NCBI GenBank assembly: GCA_944474755.1
Contig: OX104112.1
Coordinates: 81,047,756-81,111,755, forward strand
Length of the DNA: 64,000 bases
Direction: 5' to 3'
Source: Limnoperna fortunei
Taxonomy: Eukaryota; Mollusca; Bivalvia; Mytilida; Modiolidae
The notes below the pieces were generated by a model, which saw nothing but the letters and a program-made list of their open reading frames with translations, was not told where the DNA came from and searched no databases. The translations under genes and the position numbers were made by a program. Below are positions 23,825 to 35,819 of this stretch, piece by piece. The number at the start of each line of letters is the position of its first letter. The first letter of the stretch is position 1.

Positions 23825-24090
23825 ATTTTGTTTTGTTTGAATGATGTTTTACGCCACTCTCAGCAATTTTTCAGCTATATCATGGCGTCCAGTTTTTATT
23901 GGGGGTGGAAGCCGGAGTACCCGGAGAGAACCCAAGACCTTCGGAAAATCCTTGTCAATTAAGATTGGAGTCGAAAACCTGCTGCACGCAGTGATACTCG
24001 AACCCGCAACCTCTGTGTTGACCGACCGCGTGATCAATAGTAGACGAACTACCTTAACCAGTCAGTCAACGAGGCCTCATGACCCAGTCG
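23825..24090 (-). mobile_element. tRNA-derived SINE, copy 1
   Basis: On the minus strand the head reads AGTCAACG...TGGTTAAGGTAGTTCGTCTAC, the B box region GGGTTCGAGTATCACTGC, then GACTCCAATCTTAATTGACA and GGGTACTCCGGCTTCC. It is the same family as 28323-28590, 42555-42765 and 61461-61711. The head has several substitutions, so this is an older copy. Confidence 0.75.
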
Positions 24091-25340
24091 CTGTATAAAT
24101 AAAATGAAATCAAAGATAACAATGTTATGAAATAAAATATTTCAAACAAATGGTGCTATGACAATAATGAAAGTTTAGCAGCTATATATGTTTTCAATAA
24201 CTACGAACAGAAACACAAGAATTTATAGCGAGCTGTTCAAATAAGCATACAAGTCCAAGCTTAATGTTGTAGTTTTATTTCGTTAATCGTTAATCGTGTT
24301 TTTCTTTTCTTATTAAAATGTTCATTGAAAACGGTTTATTCAAAATATTTTATAAAATATGTATTTATAACGGAAACATTAACGAGACTTGATAATTAAT
24401 ATCAAGCCGAACAGTGGTAGTAACATGATGTTAAATGACAGATATATGTCATTGATGATGAACACTATTATTTACTGAAACAAGAAGACTTTGTTGTCTA
24501 CACTGTTACATAAAATTTACACGTTAATAATATTGATTTTGGGTATGTCTTCCAGAAAGGTGTGCACGACGTCACATAAATCAAACTTAGTAGTACAAGG
24601 TCGTATTTATGGTCATTTATGTAAAAAAATTGGAACGAAATCGGTTTGGGAAGTTATTAAAACAAGTAATAAAAATTTAGAAGAAAAAAAAACAACAACA
24701 CGGAGGGATAATGCAATTTTTCTATGTGTGTTCGTTTTATACTTGTATTATGCTCAAGTAATCTGTTGGAAGATCTGCAGAGAATAGAAACACAAAAAGA
24801 AAAAAAAACAGCAAAAAAATGTTTGCTTAAGAATTGAATCAGTTACTTTTTTTTATATACAATACATTATCACGCTGATTTAATTAGTATACTAGCTTGT
24901 CATAAAACATATTCGTTGAGTAAAATTTATACCCGGAATGAAGCTAACTAAGCTTTAAAAAGTGGTGCAGTCGACAAAGGCGAAGTAATATGTACATACA
25001 GTATTATATTTGAATCATTTTATAATAAAATGCGAGAGTTTGCTATGATAATGCACTGACTCTGGGACACCCCTTTTGATTTTTATAGGAAAGGAAAATA
25101 ACTGACGTTAGCACATTAAAAGTATATGTTAAAATTAATAAAATGTCTATTAATTTAAATTTTGAATTCCTACAAAAACATATATTAATGAATCGTTTTG
25201 GTAATTGTAGCCAAATTTGTATTTTTATTTATTTTATTATATGTTCTTTCATTTACTTCGTACTTCAAAGTTTTCGTTTTAAACAAAGCTTTTTATGACA
25301 TAACGAATGACAAACTGCTACTGTCGATTCTCAATATTAT
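24091..25340. other. Intergenic, nothing recognised
   Basis: A 98-codon frame at 24491-24787 (+) has no domain, no signal and no splice support and is not called a gene. Nothing else is recognised. Confidence 0.45.
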
Positions 25341-25344
25341 TTTT

Positions 25345-25765
25345 CGACATTTATATAATTATTTTCTTGGAAACCTTCTCAAGTCAAATGGAATTTTAAC
25401 ACATAGTATATCTGAACTCGTTGAAAAAGCTAAAAAAGCTTTATTTGGAATGAGACATTATACATGATGCATTAACAAATTACCAGTTAATGTAGCTTGT
25501 ATAATTTTTTTATCTTTTAATTAAACCAATAATGACATATAAATCAGAAATTACTTATGCATATACCTACATCTTGTATTTTAGAAATAAGATAAGAGCA
25601 AACATATATAGAAAAAGTGTAAATCATTGGGATTTTATTGATAAAACCCCCGAAAATACACACTTACCTTTTTGCAAACATTTATTAGGTGTAAGAAAAA
25701 ATGCCTCAAATCTAGCCTTCAAGTTAGAGCTACACAACTCTTCAATATTCACAATATAATGACAA
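25345..25765 (+). pseudogene. Non-LTR retrotransposon ORF2 C-terminal relic
   Basis: Two adjoining frames read YFLGNLLKSNGILTHSI then VEKAKKALFGMR (about 25368-25460), and SEITYAY...FIDKTPENTHLPFCKHLLGVRKNASN (about 25544-25710). The pattern Y-LG-L-NG, KAKKALF, then CK-LLGVRKNASN is typical of the region after the reverse-transcriptase domain of LINE elements. A stop and frameshift separate the two islands. Confidence 0.65.
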
Positions 25766-25769
25766 TAAC

Positions 25770-26260
25770 ATTGAGTTGAATTGAATATATAATATCAATT
25801 TATTATTATTATTATTATTTACTTTTTAAAACTAGTTAAATACATTTCACGTAATAATTTGAATAAGATATTTTGTTAGAATATCGCATTTTATCACAGT
25901 TCCGCAATGTAGAAGTTTTAACGATTCTATAAAAGAGATAATTTGGTTGCCTATAAACGTTCTTAATTTATCAATATCACTTAATAAAACTTCCTTACAG
26001 GTATAAGTAGAAATGATATTGGTTAAAAACTCTATTTTGCAACTAGCATAAAGCATAGAGCCATAATTAAAATAATTAAAAATTCATGGTTAGTAACCAC
26101 ATTTCATCTATATAGTGGTAAATAACCGATTTTGCGCATTTTGTCGCGAATGTTTAACAAATAGTATTTTAAACAATTGTCATTTTTCAGACACTAGACA
26201 TATTTAATGTGAAAATGAACTATATTTCATCATAAGTTAGTGATATAAATAGTATGTATA
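25770..26260. other. Intergenic, nothing clearly recognised
   Basis: A short (TTA)n run lies near 25800. Open frames here are short and without domains. Confidence 0.45.
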
Positions 26261-26357
26261 CACATGATTTGTCCCCCAGCACGTGTCAGAACATTATTAT
26301 TGTCATATAATGACCTAACTATATATCATGAACTGTCTCTTCGGTAGGGGTATAAAT
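26261..26357 (+). promoter_or_regulatory. Conserved promoter block, Met/Cys-rich gene 1
   Basis: The block contains CACATGATTTGTCC, CGTGTCAGAACATTATTATT, ATAATGACCTAAC, ATCATGAACTGTC and a TATA box (GGGGTATAAATT, TATAAA at 26351). The same blocks in the same order precede genes 2 and 3. The ATG lies about 67 bases after the TATA box, which fits a start site near 26380. Confidence 0.75.
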
Positions 26358-26417
26358 TACCCAACATAATTTTCACTTCATCAATAGACCTAAAGAGTCC
26401 GCCTGGTATCAATAAGA

Positions 26418-27400
26418 ATGGTTAAATCGGCGATCCTTGTTGTACTCCTATTAGGAATTGGTTATTCTAGTAAGTATTTTATGTCTTTTATTTATCTTTC
26501 AAACGCTATTTCAACTGTTATATACAAGAAAGAAAAAACACCTGTAAAGATCCTCATGATGTTTTTTTCTGCTATCAAAAATATTAATACATAAATGTTC
26601 ACTGTGACAGAAAACCTCGTTATTTATGTCACATACAATCGTTGTTTTTTGGCATTTTCTTGTATCTTTTAGTATACATATTTTTATAAAACTGTACTTA
26701 AATAAGTATAAATTAAATTCATAATTAATAACAAAATATACCGACTTAAAAACGTGTATTATAATATTACCTTAGTAACTATTAAGTAACTTATAGCGGA
26801 AAAATATTAGTTCTTAAATAATAAAATCTGTGGTTTTCAAACACTTCAACAGGTGTACATTCAGGATATGAATTTCTAATTATATACTTTATTATAACAA
26901 AAGTTGTGAAAAGAAAATGCAAAACCAAATACATTTTTAATATTTAACTAAGGAATACTACTTATATTTCGAAACATTTAGAAAAAAAAACACTTGTTGT
27001 AGATGGCATGTTGGCTGGTATGTCCCCGATGATGGGCAATATGGGTGGAATGAGTTCTATGAGTAATATGATGATGGCTGGAGCTCTCAACGGGGGTAGC
27101 CAAAGTGATATGATGAAAATGATGGCGATGATGAGCTTAATGAATCCAACAACATCTAGCACATCTGGAACCCAAGGAGGTGCCACCGAAACTCCAACAA
27201 ACCCATTCCTTAACGGAATGATGAAGATGGGACTATGCCGAAGCACAGAAACAAATGACAGCCCTCTCTGTACCCCAGCTCTCTGCTCAATTAAAGGTCA
27301 GCTCAGATATGGTAATCCAAACATGTATGAATGTACGCCAGGGTTTGGATGCTGTTACAAAGACCACCAGTCAATGTTACTTGGCAAATTGCTTAACTAA
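26418..27400 (+). CDS. Secreted Met-rich six-cysteine protein 1
   Basis: Exon 1 (26418-26469) encodes a signal peptide, MVKSAILVVLLLGIGYS. Exon 2 (27003-27410) carries the rest, stop at 27398-27400. The intron is 533 bp, phase 1, and the protein 149 residues. The mature part starts NGMLAGM and is rich in Met, Gly, Ala, Asn and Ser for about 90 residues (runs such as GNMGGMSSMSNMMMAG). A cysteine domain follows, with spacing C-x10-C-x4-C-x15-C-x5-CC and the ending CCYKDHQS. I know no family with this spacing. The CVPGFGCCYK-type end recalls half of a trefoil domain, but the spacing does not fit. A secreted structural, adhesive, shell/byssus or defence protein is possible. This is the most divergent of the three paralogues. 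Confidence 0.8.
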
Positions 27401-27920
27401 AACAAATTTGGTAAGTAGAACAGTAGAAATCACTTGTTCTGTATACTAGATCATTGTTGAAACTTGAGGTACATTATTGGTTAAAAGGTGTTTTTCGGAT
27501 ACACGTGTGAATAAAGTAAAGGGACACTGTAAAATTTAGAATATGTACCAGCTATTCTTATCGTTTATCTTTGAATATAACTCAACCCATAATTCAAATG
27601 TAGTGACTGCTCTACATAATCGCTTATTGAACAGAGACGGGTGGGTTTTCATTAGTTACACAACAGAAACTAACACAATAATTAAACGGATTCTTTTCCA
27701 TTAAGGGAAACTTGGAATTTTTTACTTGAAATATTATTAAAATTTTACTTATGTTTTTTTTCAGAAAGAAACGATCGAACAGCTTGTTTTATTTAAGAGG
27801 TCCCTACTCATCATTCATTCAAACCGCGCAGCATCATCACATTGAGGATTATGTGTGTGTGTGCCAGTATTTATTTTATGAGTTTATGTCAATAAATTTC
27901 TTAGTTTTGTAAGAATATTT
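27401..27920 (+). other. 3' UTR of gene 1, with intron
   Basis: The UTR continues ten bases past the stop to a GTAAGT donor at 27411. It resumes at 27765 after a pyrimidine-rich TTTTTTTTCAG and carries AATAAA at 27891-27896. The last exon includes ATTCATTCAAACCGCGCAGC and CCAGTATTTATTTT, both conserved in genes 2 and 3. Confidence 0.7.
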
Positions 27921-28322
27921 TTGTTATCTTCTTCTTATACTTAATAAAACTTTAACATTATTGTCTGAATCTGTAAATATATAGTTATAATATTCAATAT
28001 CTGAACCTCATCATCAGCTTCAAGCAGAGTTTAACTTTTGGATTAGACACAAAACCTGTAAAACAGAAAAAAACTCAATGAGCAAACAAAAATAATCACA
28101 ACGGAAACCCGAACTCTTATAAAACTCAGTAGTGAAGTCAAGGATAATCATGGCAATTAAAAAAAAAAAATCCCGATATTAGTACGAAGCATCATTTTAT
28201 TTTAAGGCATCAACTGTAAACTATTCACATATAACAGTTTCACTACGAATTATCGCTGAAATAAATACGTTTTTAATATTTTTTGCGTTTGCGTTTGTGA
28301 CAAATTTGCCCTTCTAATGAGA
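27921..28322. other. Intergenic, nothing recognised
   Basis: No supportable feature is present between the end of gene 1 and the SINE. Confidence 0.5.
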
Positions 28323-28590
28323 ACCGCTGTGTCCTAGTGGTTAAGGTAGTTCGTCTACTATTGATCACGTGGTCTGTGAACACTGAGACTGCGGGTTCGA
28401 GTCTCACTGCGGAGAGGGTGTACTCGATTCCAATCTTCATTGACAAGGATTGCCAGTTTTCCTAAAGAAAGGCGACGGTTTTCTCCGGGTACTCCGGCTT
28501 CTCTACCCCAATAAAATCTGGACGCAATGATATAGCAGAAAAATACGTGAAAGTGTTGTTAAGCATAATTCAAACAAACAAACAAACAGC
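28323..28590 (+). mobile_element. tRNA-derived SINE, copy 2
   Basis: The A box region CTAGTGGTTAAGGTAGTTCG and a canonical B box, GCGGGTTCGAGTCTC, are followed by the family body (GATTCCAATCTTCATTGACA, GGGTACTCCGGCTTC) and a CAAACAAACAAACA tail. It sits downstream of gene 1. No clear target duplication was found. Confidence 0.8.
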
Positions 28591-28689
28591 CTTTTCGATC
28601 ACTTAAAGTTATAAGATTTGAAGAGAATTGCCAATTAGATCCTACAAGGTTTAAAAAAAATTAAAGATACCACGAAAAAAGGATATTGT

Positions 28690-28865
28690 TTTTCTTTAAA
28701 ATGACAATCATGACGATGCATACTAAAATCTTTGACAATAAGAATGATTTTCATTTTCCTATCATGACCTTCCCATTCCTTGACTACAAAGTCCAATCTT
28801 TGCCAGCCTATATTATATACATGCCTATGTTTATTAAATCGTCTAAAGGTTTCTACAATTACACA
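28690..28865 (+). pseudogene. Short reverse transcriptase fragment
   Basis: The translation HTKIFDNKNDFHFPIMTFPF corresponds to the DKRDDFNF island of the relics at 5.1 kb and 12.3 kb, followed by a decayed LPAYIIYM. It is a short isolated fragment in an open frame, not a gene. Confidence 0.55.
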
Positions 28866-28870
28866 GACGT

Positions 28871-30020
28871 CGTCTTTATTGGTTAGCTTATTTCCAAATT
28901 AGTATGTCGCTGTATGTGTTTTAAATTTGGCCTTGTGTTCAATATGCCATAAAATGGAAGTCACCTCTTTTTTATTTTCTACAGGCCTATAAGATATAAA
29001 ACATGGTAATTTGGACTACGATATGATCATTTATACTTATTAGATATTGAATTGACATATGATTCTTTAAAAGCTGCTTGCCTTTTATTTTAGCGAATTT
29101 CTGCGCCTGCCTTCGAATCGGTTCAACACAACAAATTGAAATATAACTGCTAACAAAAAGACGTTTTAATTAGTCAGAACAATGTATTGGGTAAAGCGAT
29201 CTCGCTTAATATCCTATAGTTAAAAATCCTGTTCGTAACATATATAACAATAATATTTAAAACAATACTACTCTTCTGTTGAAATCATCCTGACTGTATA
29301 ATTCTATTCATCATTATATTACCAACGGACTGCTCAATAGTTTTCTGAAAAAAAATACAAAAATGTTTCATTTTAATGCAATTTTAGCTCGTATGACAAG
29401 GCATTTGTGGGTGAACTCATGTGAAAAAAAAATCTTTTTAAATCATTCTTTTTCAATAATTCACTCAAAATACTGAATGCAACTTAATGAAAAAAAAACC
29501 CGTATCGTTAAAGGAAAAAATTATAATTAAAATTTTAACTGCAAATATCCCAAAAACCTTAATTTAGTTTGTTAATTTTTTTTATTTAAAAGCAATACGG
29601 CTTATAATTAAACAATAGAATTAGCGCCAATATAGACAACTAGCATGTAGTAATATGATAATATACATGAACAATAATACAAACCATTTATCTAAAATTA
29701 AGTATGTATTTAGTCAAAATCTGAAAAGAATATAGATTGATACAACCTGTGTGATAAAAAATCTTGTATCATCTATATATGTGATACAAGATGTACTTTT
29801 GTCGGAACTATACTTCTTGACGTCACAATGAATGGTATAACCAATGATTCGTTGAATGACTTTCATTCTATGAATGAAATATGACGTCATAATGCACGTG
29901 ACGTTAAAGGCTATATTTTATAAACAAATGCTTAGTTGAATGTTAAATAATAAATTGTAAATTTTAAACATTCAGTTTTGTTCTGCTTTTTGTATACTTC
30001 TTAATTTTAGATAAACTTAT
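28871..30020. other. Intergenic with a small hairpin
   Basis: ATCTTGTATCA and its complement TGATACAAGAT pair at about 29761-29792. Nothing else is recognised. Confidence 0.45.
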
Positions 30021-30025
30021 TACAT

Positions 30026-30169
30026 ACATTTAAGTGTAGGTACAACTACCTGTATCACGTCTCGACAGTTGCATACATTCCGCATCACAACTCGACGCTG
30101 CGCGTCTCGTAGTGATACGAATGTACACAACTGTCTCGACGTGATACTGGTAGTTGTACCTACACATAA
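30026..30169. mobile_element. Foldback element, ~68-bp arms
   Basis: GTGTAGGTACAACTACCTGT, ATCACGTCTCGACAGTTG and CATACATTCCGCATCAC pair with the right half at high identity around a centre GACGCTGCGCGTC. The outer ends read CATTTA and TAATGT. It is noncoding and resembles the other foldback elements of the window in design but not in sequence. Confidence 0.75.
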
Positions 30170-30297
30170 TGTATATAATGTATATATATGGAGTGTGACA
30201 TAAATACACATGTATCGACATTTTTCTGCTAATTTTCTGAAAATTTACCAAAATTATTCAACTCCTTAATGTTTCTTACAGAAATTAATTGCACAAA

Positions 30298-31219
30298 TTA
30301 ATAAAGTGAAGGATTACTCCATTTAATGTATTTTCTTCTCAAATCACTATACTTTATACATTCCAATATAAAATGATATCCATCTTCACTTACATTTAGA
30401 TTACACAACGTACAAAATAACACGAGTATCATCTGCCGTCCAACGATTTTTTTGCGTGGGCCACGTGAAAAAAGCGTTGGACGGCAGAGGATTCTCGGAC
30501 TACGTACAAAAGCGCTCATTTCTAGGTATATCATAATATCGATCAGTTTTTATATTCAGGTTATGCGCACATATTCTATATTTACATATAAAAGGTTTGT
30601 AAATATAATTAATAAGTCTTTCAAGGTAAAACTGCTAGCCTATGCGTGATATACATCAGTTTGTATATTTGACATTTAGGTACAGAATCAATGAATATGT
30701 TAACTTCGCTTAAAGAACTAGAGATCATTTGTTGTTTTAGATCAAACAGAAATGAATCATAATTATCAATATACTGATTATACATTATACCATACATAGT
30801 TAAAACCATGTTTAAACAATATATCTCGTACATTATTACACCTATTAGACTTGTCATTATGTTTTACACAGCGCATTTTTTAACTTTAAATATACGTTTA
30901 AGGAAAACAAATAAACTTTTTCAACGTCCAAGGATTTATAAAATCCCCAAACGTCACAATTATAATTACTCACTACACACTTCACACTAAAAATACAAGT
31001 AACATATGTATCAAATAATGAGAAAAGTGTCTCATGGTTAAAATAATCGTCTGTAATTTTGCTAAACAAGCTGAATAAAGCTTTCATACCTTGCTCAGCT
31101 AATCTTTGCCGAGTCTTGGCAAAGGAACCGTTATATTTCAAAAGTACACCTAAATACACAAAACTATCAGCAACTTCAATTTCATTTCCGCTTAAAAACC
31201 ACTTTTCATTGCCCTTCAT
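30298..31219 (-). pseudogene. Non-LTR retrotransposon ORF2 C-terminal relic
   Basis: The minus strand from 31219 reads FVYLGVLLKYNGSFAKTRQR, EQGMKALFSLF, LFDTYVTCIFS and CDVWGFYKSLDVEKV. This is the typical region after the LINE reverse transcriptase. After a frameshift the end reads CTLCNLNVSEDGYHFILEC and YSDLRRKYIK (about 30410-30310), the Cys-x2-Cys...His-x4-Cys terminal motif. A palindrome (30433-30495) sits inside the relic. It differs from the LINE relic at 25.3-25.8 kb. Confidence 0.7.
30433..30495. repeat. Palindrome inserted in the LINE relic
   Basis: ATCTGCCGTCCAACG and its near-complement CGTTGGACGGCAGAGGAT flank TTTTTTTGCGTGGGCCACGTGAAAAAA, itself largely palindromic around GGGCCACG. 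It breaks the LINE reading frame just before the Cys-Cys motif. Confidence 0.65.
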
Positions 31220-31855
31220 TACACCTGTTGATAAAAACTACATTCATTCATACTTTAATTCCTCTTTTACAGAGATATATAGAATATTACATGAAATTAT
31301 GTAAATACAACATAAATGTTTTTCAAATTACAAGAATAACTTTACAATACTGTTTAAGACAGTGAGGATGAAAAAAAAAACCGTTAAAAGATCATTATCA
31401 GTCCAGGTCTATCTAGTGTAGTAGTATAATTCAGGACATACGAATTCCCAACCTATTTTTCTTCAGCAACCCGATCTGTTTAAACTGTCCTTTGTATGTA
31501 TACATAAATACATTGATAAATTAAAATACGATCTAAACTATAAATTCATTTCGTTTTAATTGTGTTGATACATCTATATAAGTTTATATCGACTGAGAGA
31601 TGTATATCGACCGAGGACGTAGTCCAAGGTCGATATATAACTCGAGGTCGATATATATAACTTTTATTGACTAAGAGAAAGGCTGTATTTTTTATATTAT
31701 TAATTGATAATTTTGCTGTATTTTAATTTGTTACATAAAAATATTAATAAATAAAAAAGTACCCAAATATCCTTTTTGTTAGAACATGAAGGAAAAATGA
31801 AAATTGTTTTGCTCCATTTCAGTCGCGTTGATGTCCTTTAATTGTGAATATTAAA
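31220..31855. other. Intergenic with ATATCGAC repeats
   Basis: At about 31580-31665 TATATCGACCGAGGAC pairs with GTCCAAGGTCGATATA, followed by another GGTCGATATATA. Nothing else is recognised. Confidence 0.45.
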
Positions 31856-32573
31856 AAAGTGACAGATGTAGATTGTTTTATATTATTATTATAAAATGGA
31901 AATAGATTTAAAAAAATAGTAATATTTATAATAAATGATTACTAAAATTCCCATCAAGTATTAAAAAATATATAAATGATTCTTTGTTTACGTTGTATTT
32001 TATGATTTTTTCCCCACATAAATCTGTTTGTGTAAAGACGTTCAGTCGTTTGCTCTATTGTATTTCCGGGTATGGTTATTTTAAAATGCTTTAAACTCAA
32101 CAAGGACAAAATTGTGAGAACTATAAAGGACATAGCAATGAAAGTATATCACAGGTTGTGACCTACATTTTAAGGAAAACGAAACGCTAAACAATATTTA
32201 ATGTTTAGGTAAATATTTGTCTTTTTCAAACCGACATTAGCGGAAAAGATTTAGAGTTTGTTTAAAAAAATACTTGGCCTTAATCTACATTTTAAAAATT
32301 AATATAGCGAATTGTTTATTACATAAAATGTAATGTGTACTGATAACAAGACAGTTATTCTAGGAACAGTTATTATCTGTTAGTTAATCAGAAAAAAATG
32401 GGTTTTAAATACACTCTTAAAAACTAAGGAAATATCAAACTGAAATTAATAACTATAAAGTGTTGAGTTCTAACACTTTGTATTAAATGAAAAATTCATT
32501 TTGTGTATATTATGATAAATTTTGTAATATGAAAAACAATGTTTTATCCCAAAATTACTATAAATAACTTAAT
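31856..32573 (+). repeat. Segmentally duplicated upstream flank, gene 2
   Basis: ACAGATGTAGATTGTTTTAT near 31862 recurs near 36373. Further patches (TATTTCCGGGTATGGTTAT against TATTTCCAGTATTAGTTAT, TATCACAGGTTGTGACCTAC against TATCACAAGTTATATAC) follow in order. The upstream flanks of genes 2 and 3 are therefore homologous for about 700 bp. Confidence 0.55.
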
Positions 32574-32673
32574 ACACATGACTTGTCCTCTGATCGTGTC
32601 AGAACATTATTATTTTTATGTAATGACCTAACAATATGTCATGAACTGTCACTTTTGTCTCGGGGTATAAATT
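32574..32673 (+). promoter_or_regulatory. Conserved promoter block, Met/Cys-rich gene 2
   Basis: ACACATGACTTGTCC, CGTGTCAGAACATTATTATT, GTAATGACCTAAC, ATGTCATGAACTGTC and GGGGTATAAATT (TATAAA at 32666) match the blocks of genes 1 and 3. Confidence 0.75.
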
Positions 32674-32733
32674 GCCAGTACAATTGAAGTGGGTCACTTT
32701 TAGTTCACTGTCAGATCTAAACAGTCAATTACA

Positions 32734-33893
32734 ATGGTCAGAGCAGCAATCCTTGTTGTACTCCTGTTGGGAATCGGTTATTCAAGTAAGTAACGTTGTA
32801 GAAGTATAGATGTACCTTTTTTACAGATACAAAACACAAAAAAGTGTTATTTCGGGTTGTCGTAAGAATATATGTGAATATTGTTCCGAGTAAATATTAT
32901 TTTGGAGAAAGGAACAATATTCAACAATTTTTGTGCTATAACTCTTACTTATATAAAAGAACTTAAAAAAGGATTTAACTCTATTCAAACTTTTTTAATG
33001 ACCTCATGATTTGAAAGTATTATCACAATACTAAAAATGCAGGTGGAAAAACTGCACGCTAACCTTTCTGTTAGGTATTACTGGTGCACAATTCTACCTA
33101 ACAGAGATAAATGTTACTATTCATTGTTATGAATAAAATACAAATAGTATTGAATGTATTTTATCGAGAATATTTTTAAATATGATTAAATAAAATGGTT
33201 TTAAAATAAAGTTGTCCAACCTGCCAAACATCGCCTTCTAAATTAATATTAACTCTTAAAACGATTTCACTCGTTCTAACAAAGAAACTCTACAACCAAA
33301 AAATACCTTGCAACTATAGTTGCTTGCAAAACATCGTATGTTTAGAAACTCTTTGAAAGTAAAATCTAATTGGTTGGCATCTAACAAATATCAATAGACA
33401 ATGTCAGTAAAAAACTATCGTGGCAGTATTACAATTCTTTTAAATATAGTTTCAAATTAATTTGTTAAACCAACAAATCGGGTATTATGGCAAAAAATTT
33501 GCTATTTTTACTAAAAACATTGTTTCTTAATTTGCAGATGGCATGATCGCTGGTATGAATCCAGCCATGGGTAATATGATGATGGCTGGAGCTCTGACTG
33601 GCGGAGAACACACCGATATGATGCAAATGATGTCACTCATGAACATGATGAACCAAAACGCAGGGGGTGCTCAAGGTGCCGCCGATACAACAGCAGACCC
33701 ACTGCTTAACGGGATGATGAAGATGGGACTATGCAGAAGCACAGAAACTAATGAAAGTCCATTTTGTACCCAAGCTCTGTGTCAAATGAAAGGCCTCAGA
33801 TATGGCAGCCCAAACATGTACGAATGTGTTCCAGGATTTGGTTGTTGTTACAAGGATCACCAGTCATTGATGGTCAGCAACATGCTCAATTAA
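32734..33893 (+). CDS. Secreted Met-rich six-cysteine protein 2
   Basis: Exon 1 (32734-32785) encodes the signal peptide MVRAAILVVLLLGIGYS. Exon 2 begins at 33538; the phase 1 intron is 752 bp and the protein 135 residues. The mature chain starts NGMIAGMNPAMGNMMMAG and holds about 20 Met residues, then QNAGGAQGAA, then the cysteine domain with spacing C-x10-C-x4-C-x14-C-x5-CC and the end CCYKDHQSLMVSNMLN. It lacks the GGMSSMS insert of paralogue 1 and is very close to paralogue 3. There is no TM helix or basic cleavage site. Clustered Met residues could bind Cu(I) or act as an oxidation sink, which is inference only. No known family is recognised. Confidence 0.82.
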
Positions 33894-34440
33894 ATATTGT
33901 TGGTAAGTAATATGTGGCAATACAATAATATGATACTTTATTAGTAATTGATGTTTTCCTATAAACTTGTTTCAATAACTGACTCTGGGGGATTTAATAA
34001 TCTGATGTAAAAATTGAAATAACATGTACATGCACTCATTAGCCATAAATCCACAGTATGAACGATGACAAAATAAAAAATACCAGGAATAAAGACAGGT
34101 ATTCCGGAACTCGTTTTAGCTATCAATAACGTGTTTTGTTTGATATCTTTTCTTGAATTAGAAATAAACATTTAAAGTTATTTTTTTCCTGTAAAAATGT
34201 AAGCCGTCAATAGAACTACAGCAATGCATAGTATGTTACAAAATAAATAAATATCGACAATTATTATAACAATTTTTTTCCTTTTCAGCATGAAGAAATT
34301 AAAACAACTTCCAGAGGTCCCTTCTCATCAATCATTCAATCAGCGCAGCATCATCACCCGGGATATTATATTTGGCCAAACGTATTTATTATGTATTTAT
34401 AGTGTTTATTAATAAATTCTTATATTTTTGTAAAAATGTT
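33894..34440 (+). other. 3' UTR of gene 2, with intron
   Basis: The donor GTAAGT at 33903 lies nine bases after the stop. The acceptor CTTTTCAG ends at 34288, and AATAAA lies at 34411-34416. The last exon shares ATCATTCAATCAGCGCAGCA and GGGATATTATATTTGGCC with the paralogues. Confidence 0.7.
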
Positions 34441-34565
34441 GTTCTCCCTTACCTTATTATTGGCCAGATATTTATTTTACCTTTTATAGCTATTACAATC
34501 TCTTTTGGTATACACTCTACTCTATGCAATATTATTAAACACACTCATATAATAATATTATTTTA

Positions 34566-34850
34566 ACAATATGTACTGGATACCCAACCATTTTCATCAA
34601 CACAAAAACTCACACAATAATGGAAGCGGATGTTTTGGCATGCAATAAAACTTAATTTAACCCACCATTTCATTTGAAGTACTTGTTCCAATTCAGGACC
34701 ATTGCAGTAGTTCTTATATTTTGGTTATTGGTCCCAAGTTTGCTGGTTTCCTTAATGGACTTTATTTTTCGTGGATGGTACGTCTTTTTGGCAGTTTCTC
34801 TAATGGTGTTCAGTATTTCTTATTTTCCTCTTACCTTTAAACTTAATTGA
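34566..34850 (+). repeat. RT-element 3' tail, copy 4
   Basis: AATGGAAGCGGATG, AGGACCATTGCAGTAGTTC and GTTTGCTGGTTTCC match the tails elsewhere. It lies about 120 bp after the end of gene 2 and is a solo tail. Confidence 0.6.
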
Positions 34851-35819
34851 TTATCTCAAACAAATAATTAAATGATGATAAACCTTAAAATGTAGACCGC
34901 CACACTCCTACGTGTAGCAGTCACATTAACACATTTTTATTTATACGTCAGTTATATAAAAAATCATGTTTGAATAACAACAATTTTTATTTTGTAGTAG
35001 GAATTTATAAAAGCAGAGTAATGTGTTCCTCCGCATTTCAAAATAGTTCCTAAACAGTTTACTACTCATGTGTTTTTCCTCACTTTACCATCAAAACACA
35101 TAAATTTCAGTTTTCAATAAAACAAATGACAAACTGGAATTTAATTACGGTGAATCAGACCAAAGAATATATGAATATACCAAGGTGTTACAACTTCCTA
35201 CAAATACAAAAAAAATCCATTATGTAGCAAAACTATATTGGTAAAGGTAGGAAAAGACCTCAAACAAACATATCATTATGTATTTAAAAAACAGAAAAAA
35301 ACACACCCCTACTTTTTGAGCTATAATAGTTAGTGAAGCGTTAAGAGACACAACCGCACGCGCACACACGTACCACACACACACACACATGCACGAAAAC
35401 AATGTATATACATAGTCCTCAACTCTATCCCACAAAACGTTCACAGATTTTTCTTCCATAACTTCAATAACTACTTATTCTAATGTTGGCCATTTTAAAT
35501 TAATATTTTTCTATATTTACCGATTCTTTAATTGTATATTATATATCTACAATAAACTTCTGTTATTAATATTACATATTTTTTCATGCATGAAAACTAT
35601 ATATACATGTATATATTGTATATAATATGAATTCACATAAAACAGACATTGCACATTCAGTGCGACATTCTTCATTATAACAACTTCATAGAATATCATG
35701 TGGATTTTACAGAGAATTTTAACTGTCTGGTTATATTCATATATTAATTATATAGTAATAAACTGACACATGTATCGCTTTAAATATCTATGACCAATTG
35801 AACAAATTAATACAGATTT
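34851..35819. other. Intergenic, nothing recognised
   Basis: A short CA-rich run lies near 35360-35390, and an AT-rich TATA-like run near 35600. No gene is supported. Confidence 0.45.

Noticed and set aside
26962..27246. 94-codon minus-strand frame opposite Met/Cys-rich gene 1 (and 38333-38623 opposite gene 3)
   Set aside because: These are antisense shadows: Met-rich codons read backwards give Ile/His-rich frames. The sense strand has signal peptide, splice sites and paralogues.
28323..28410. tRNA gene
   Set aside because: A and B boxes are present, but there is no cloverleaf with an acceptor stem, and the sequence continues into a SINE body and tail found in several copies.
33780..33893. 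Trefoil domain in the Met/Cys-rich proteins
   Set aside because: Only the C-x5-CC-[FY] end is similar. The spacing of the first four cysteines and the lack of a final cysteine do not fit the trefoil pattern.
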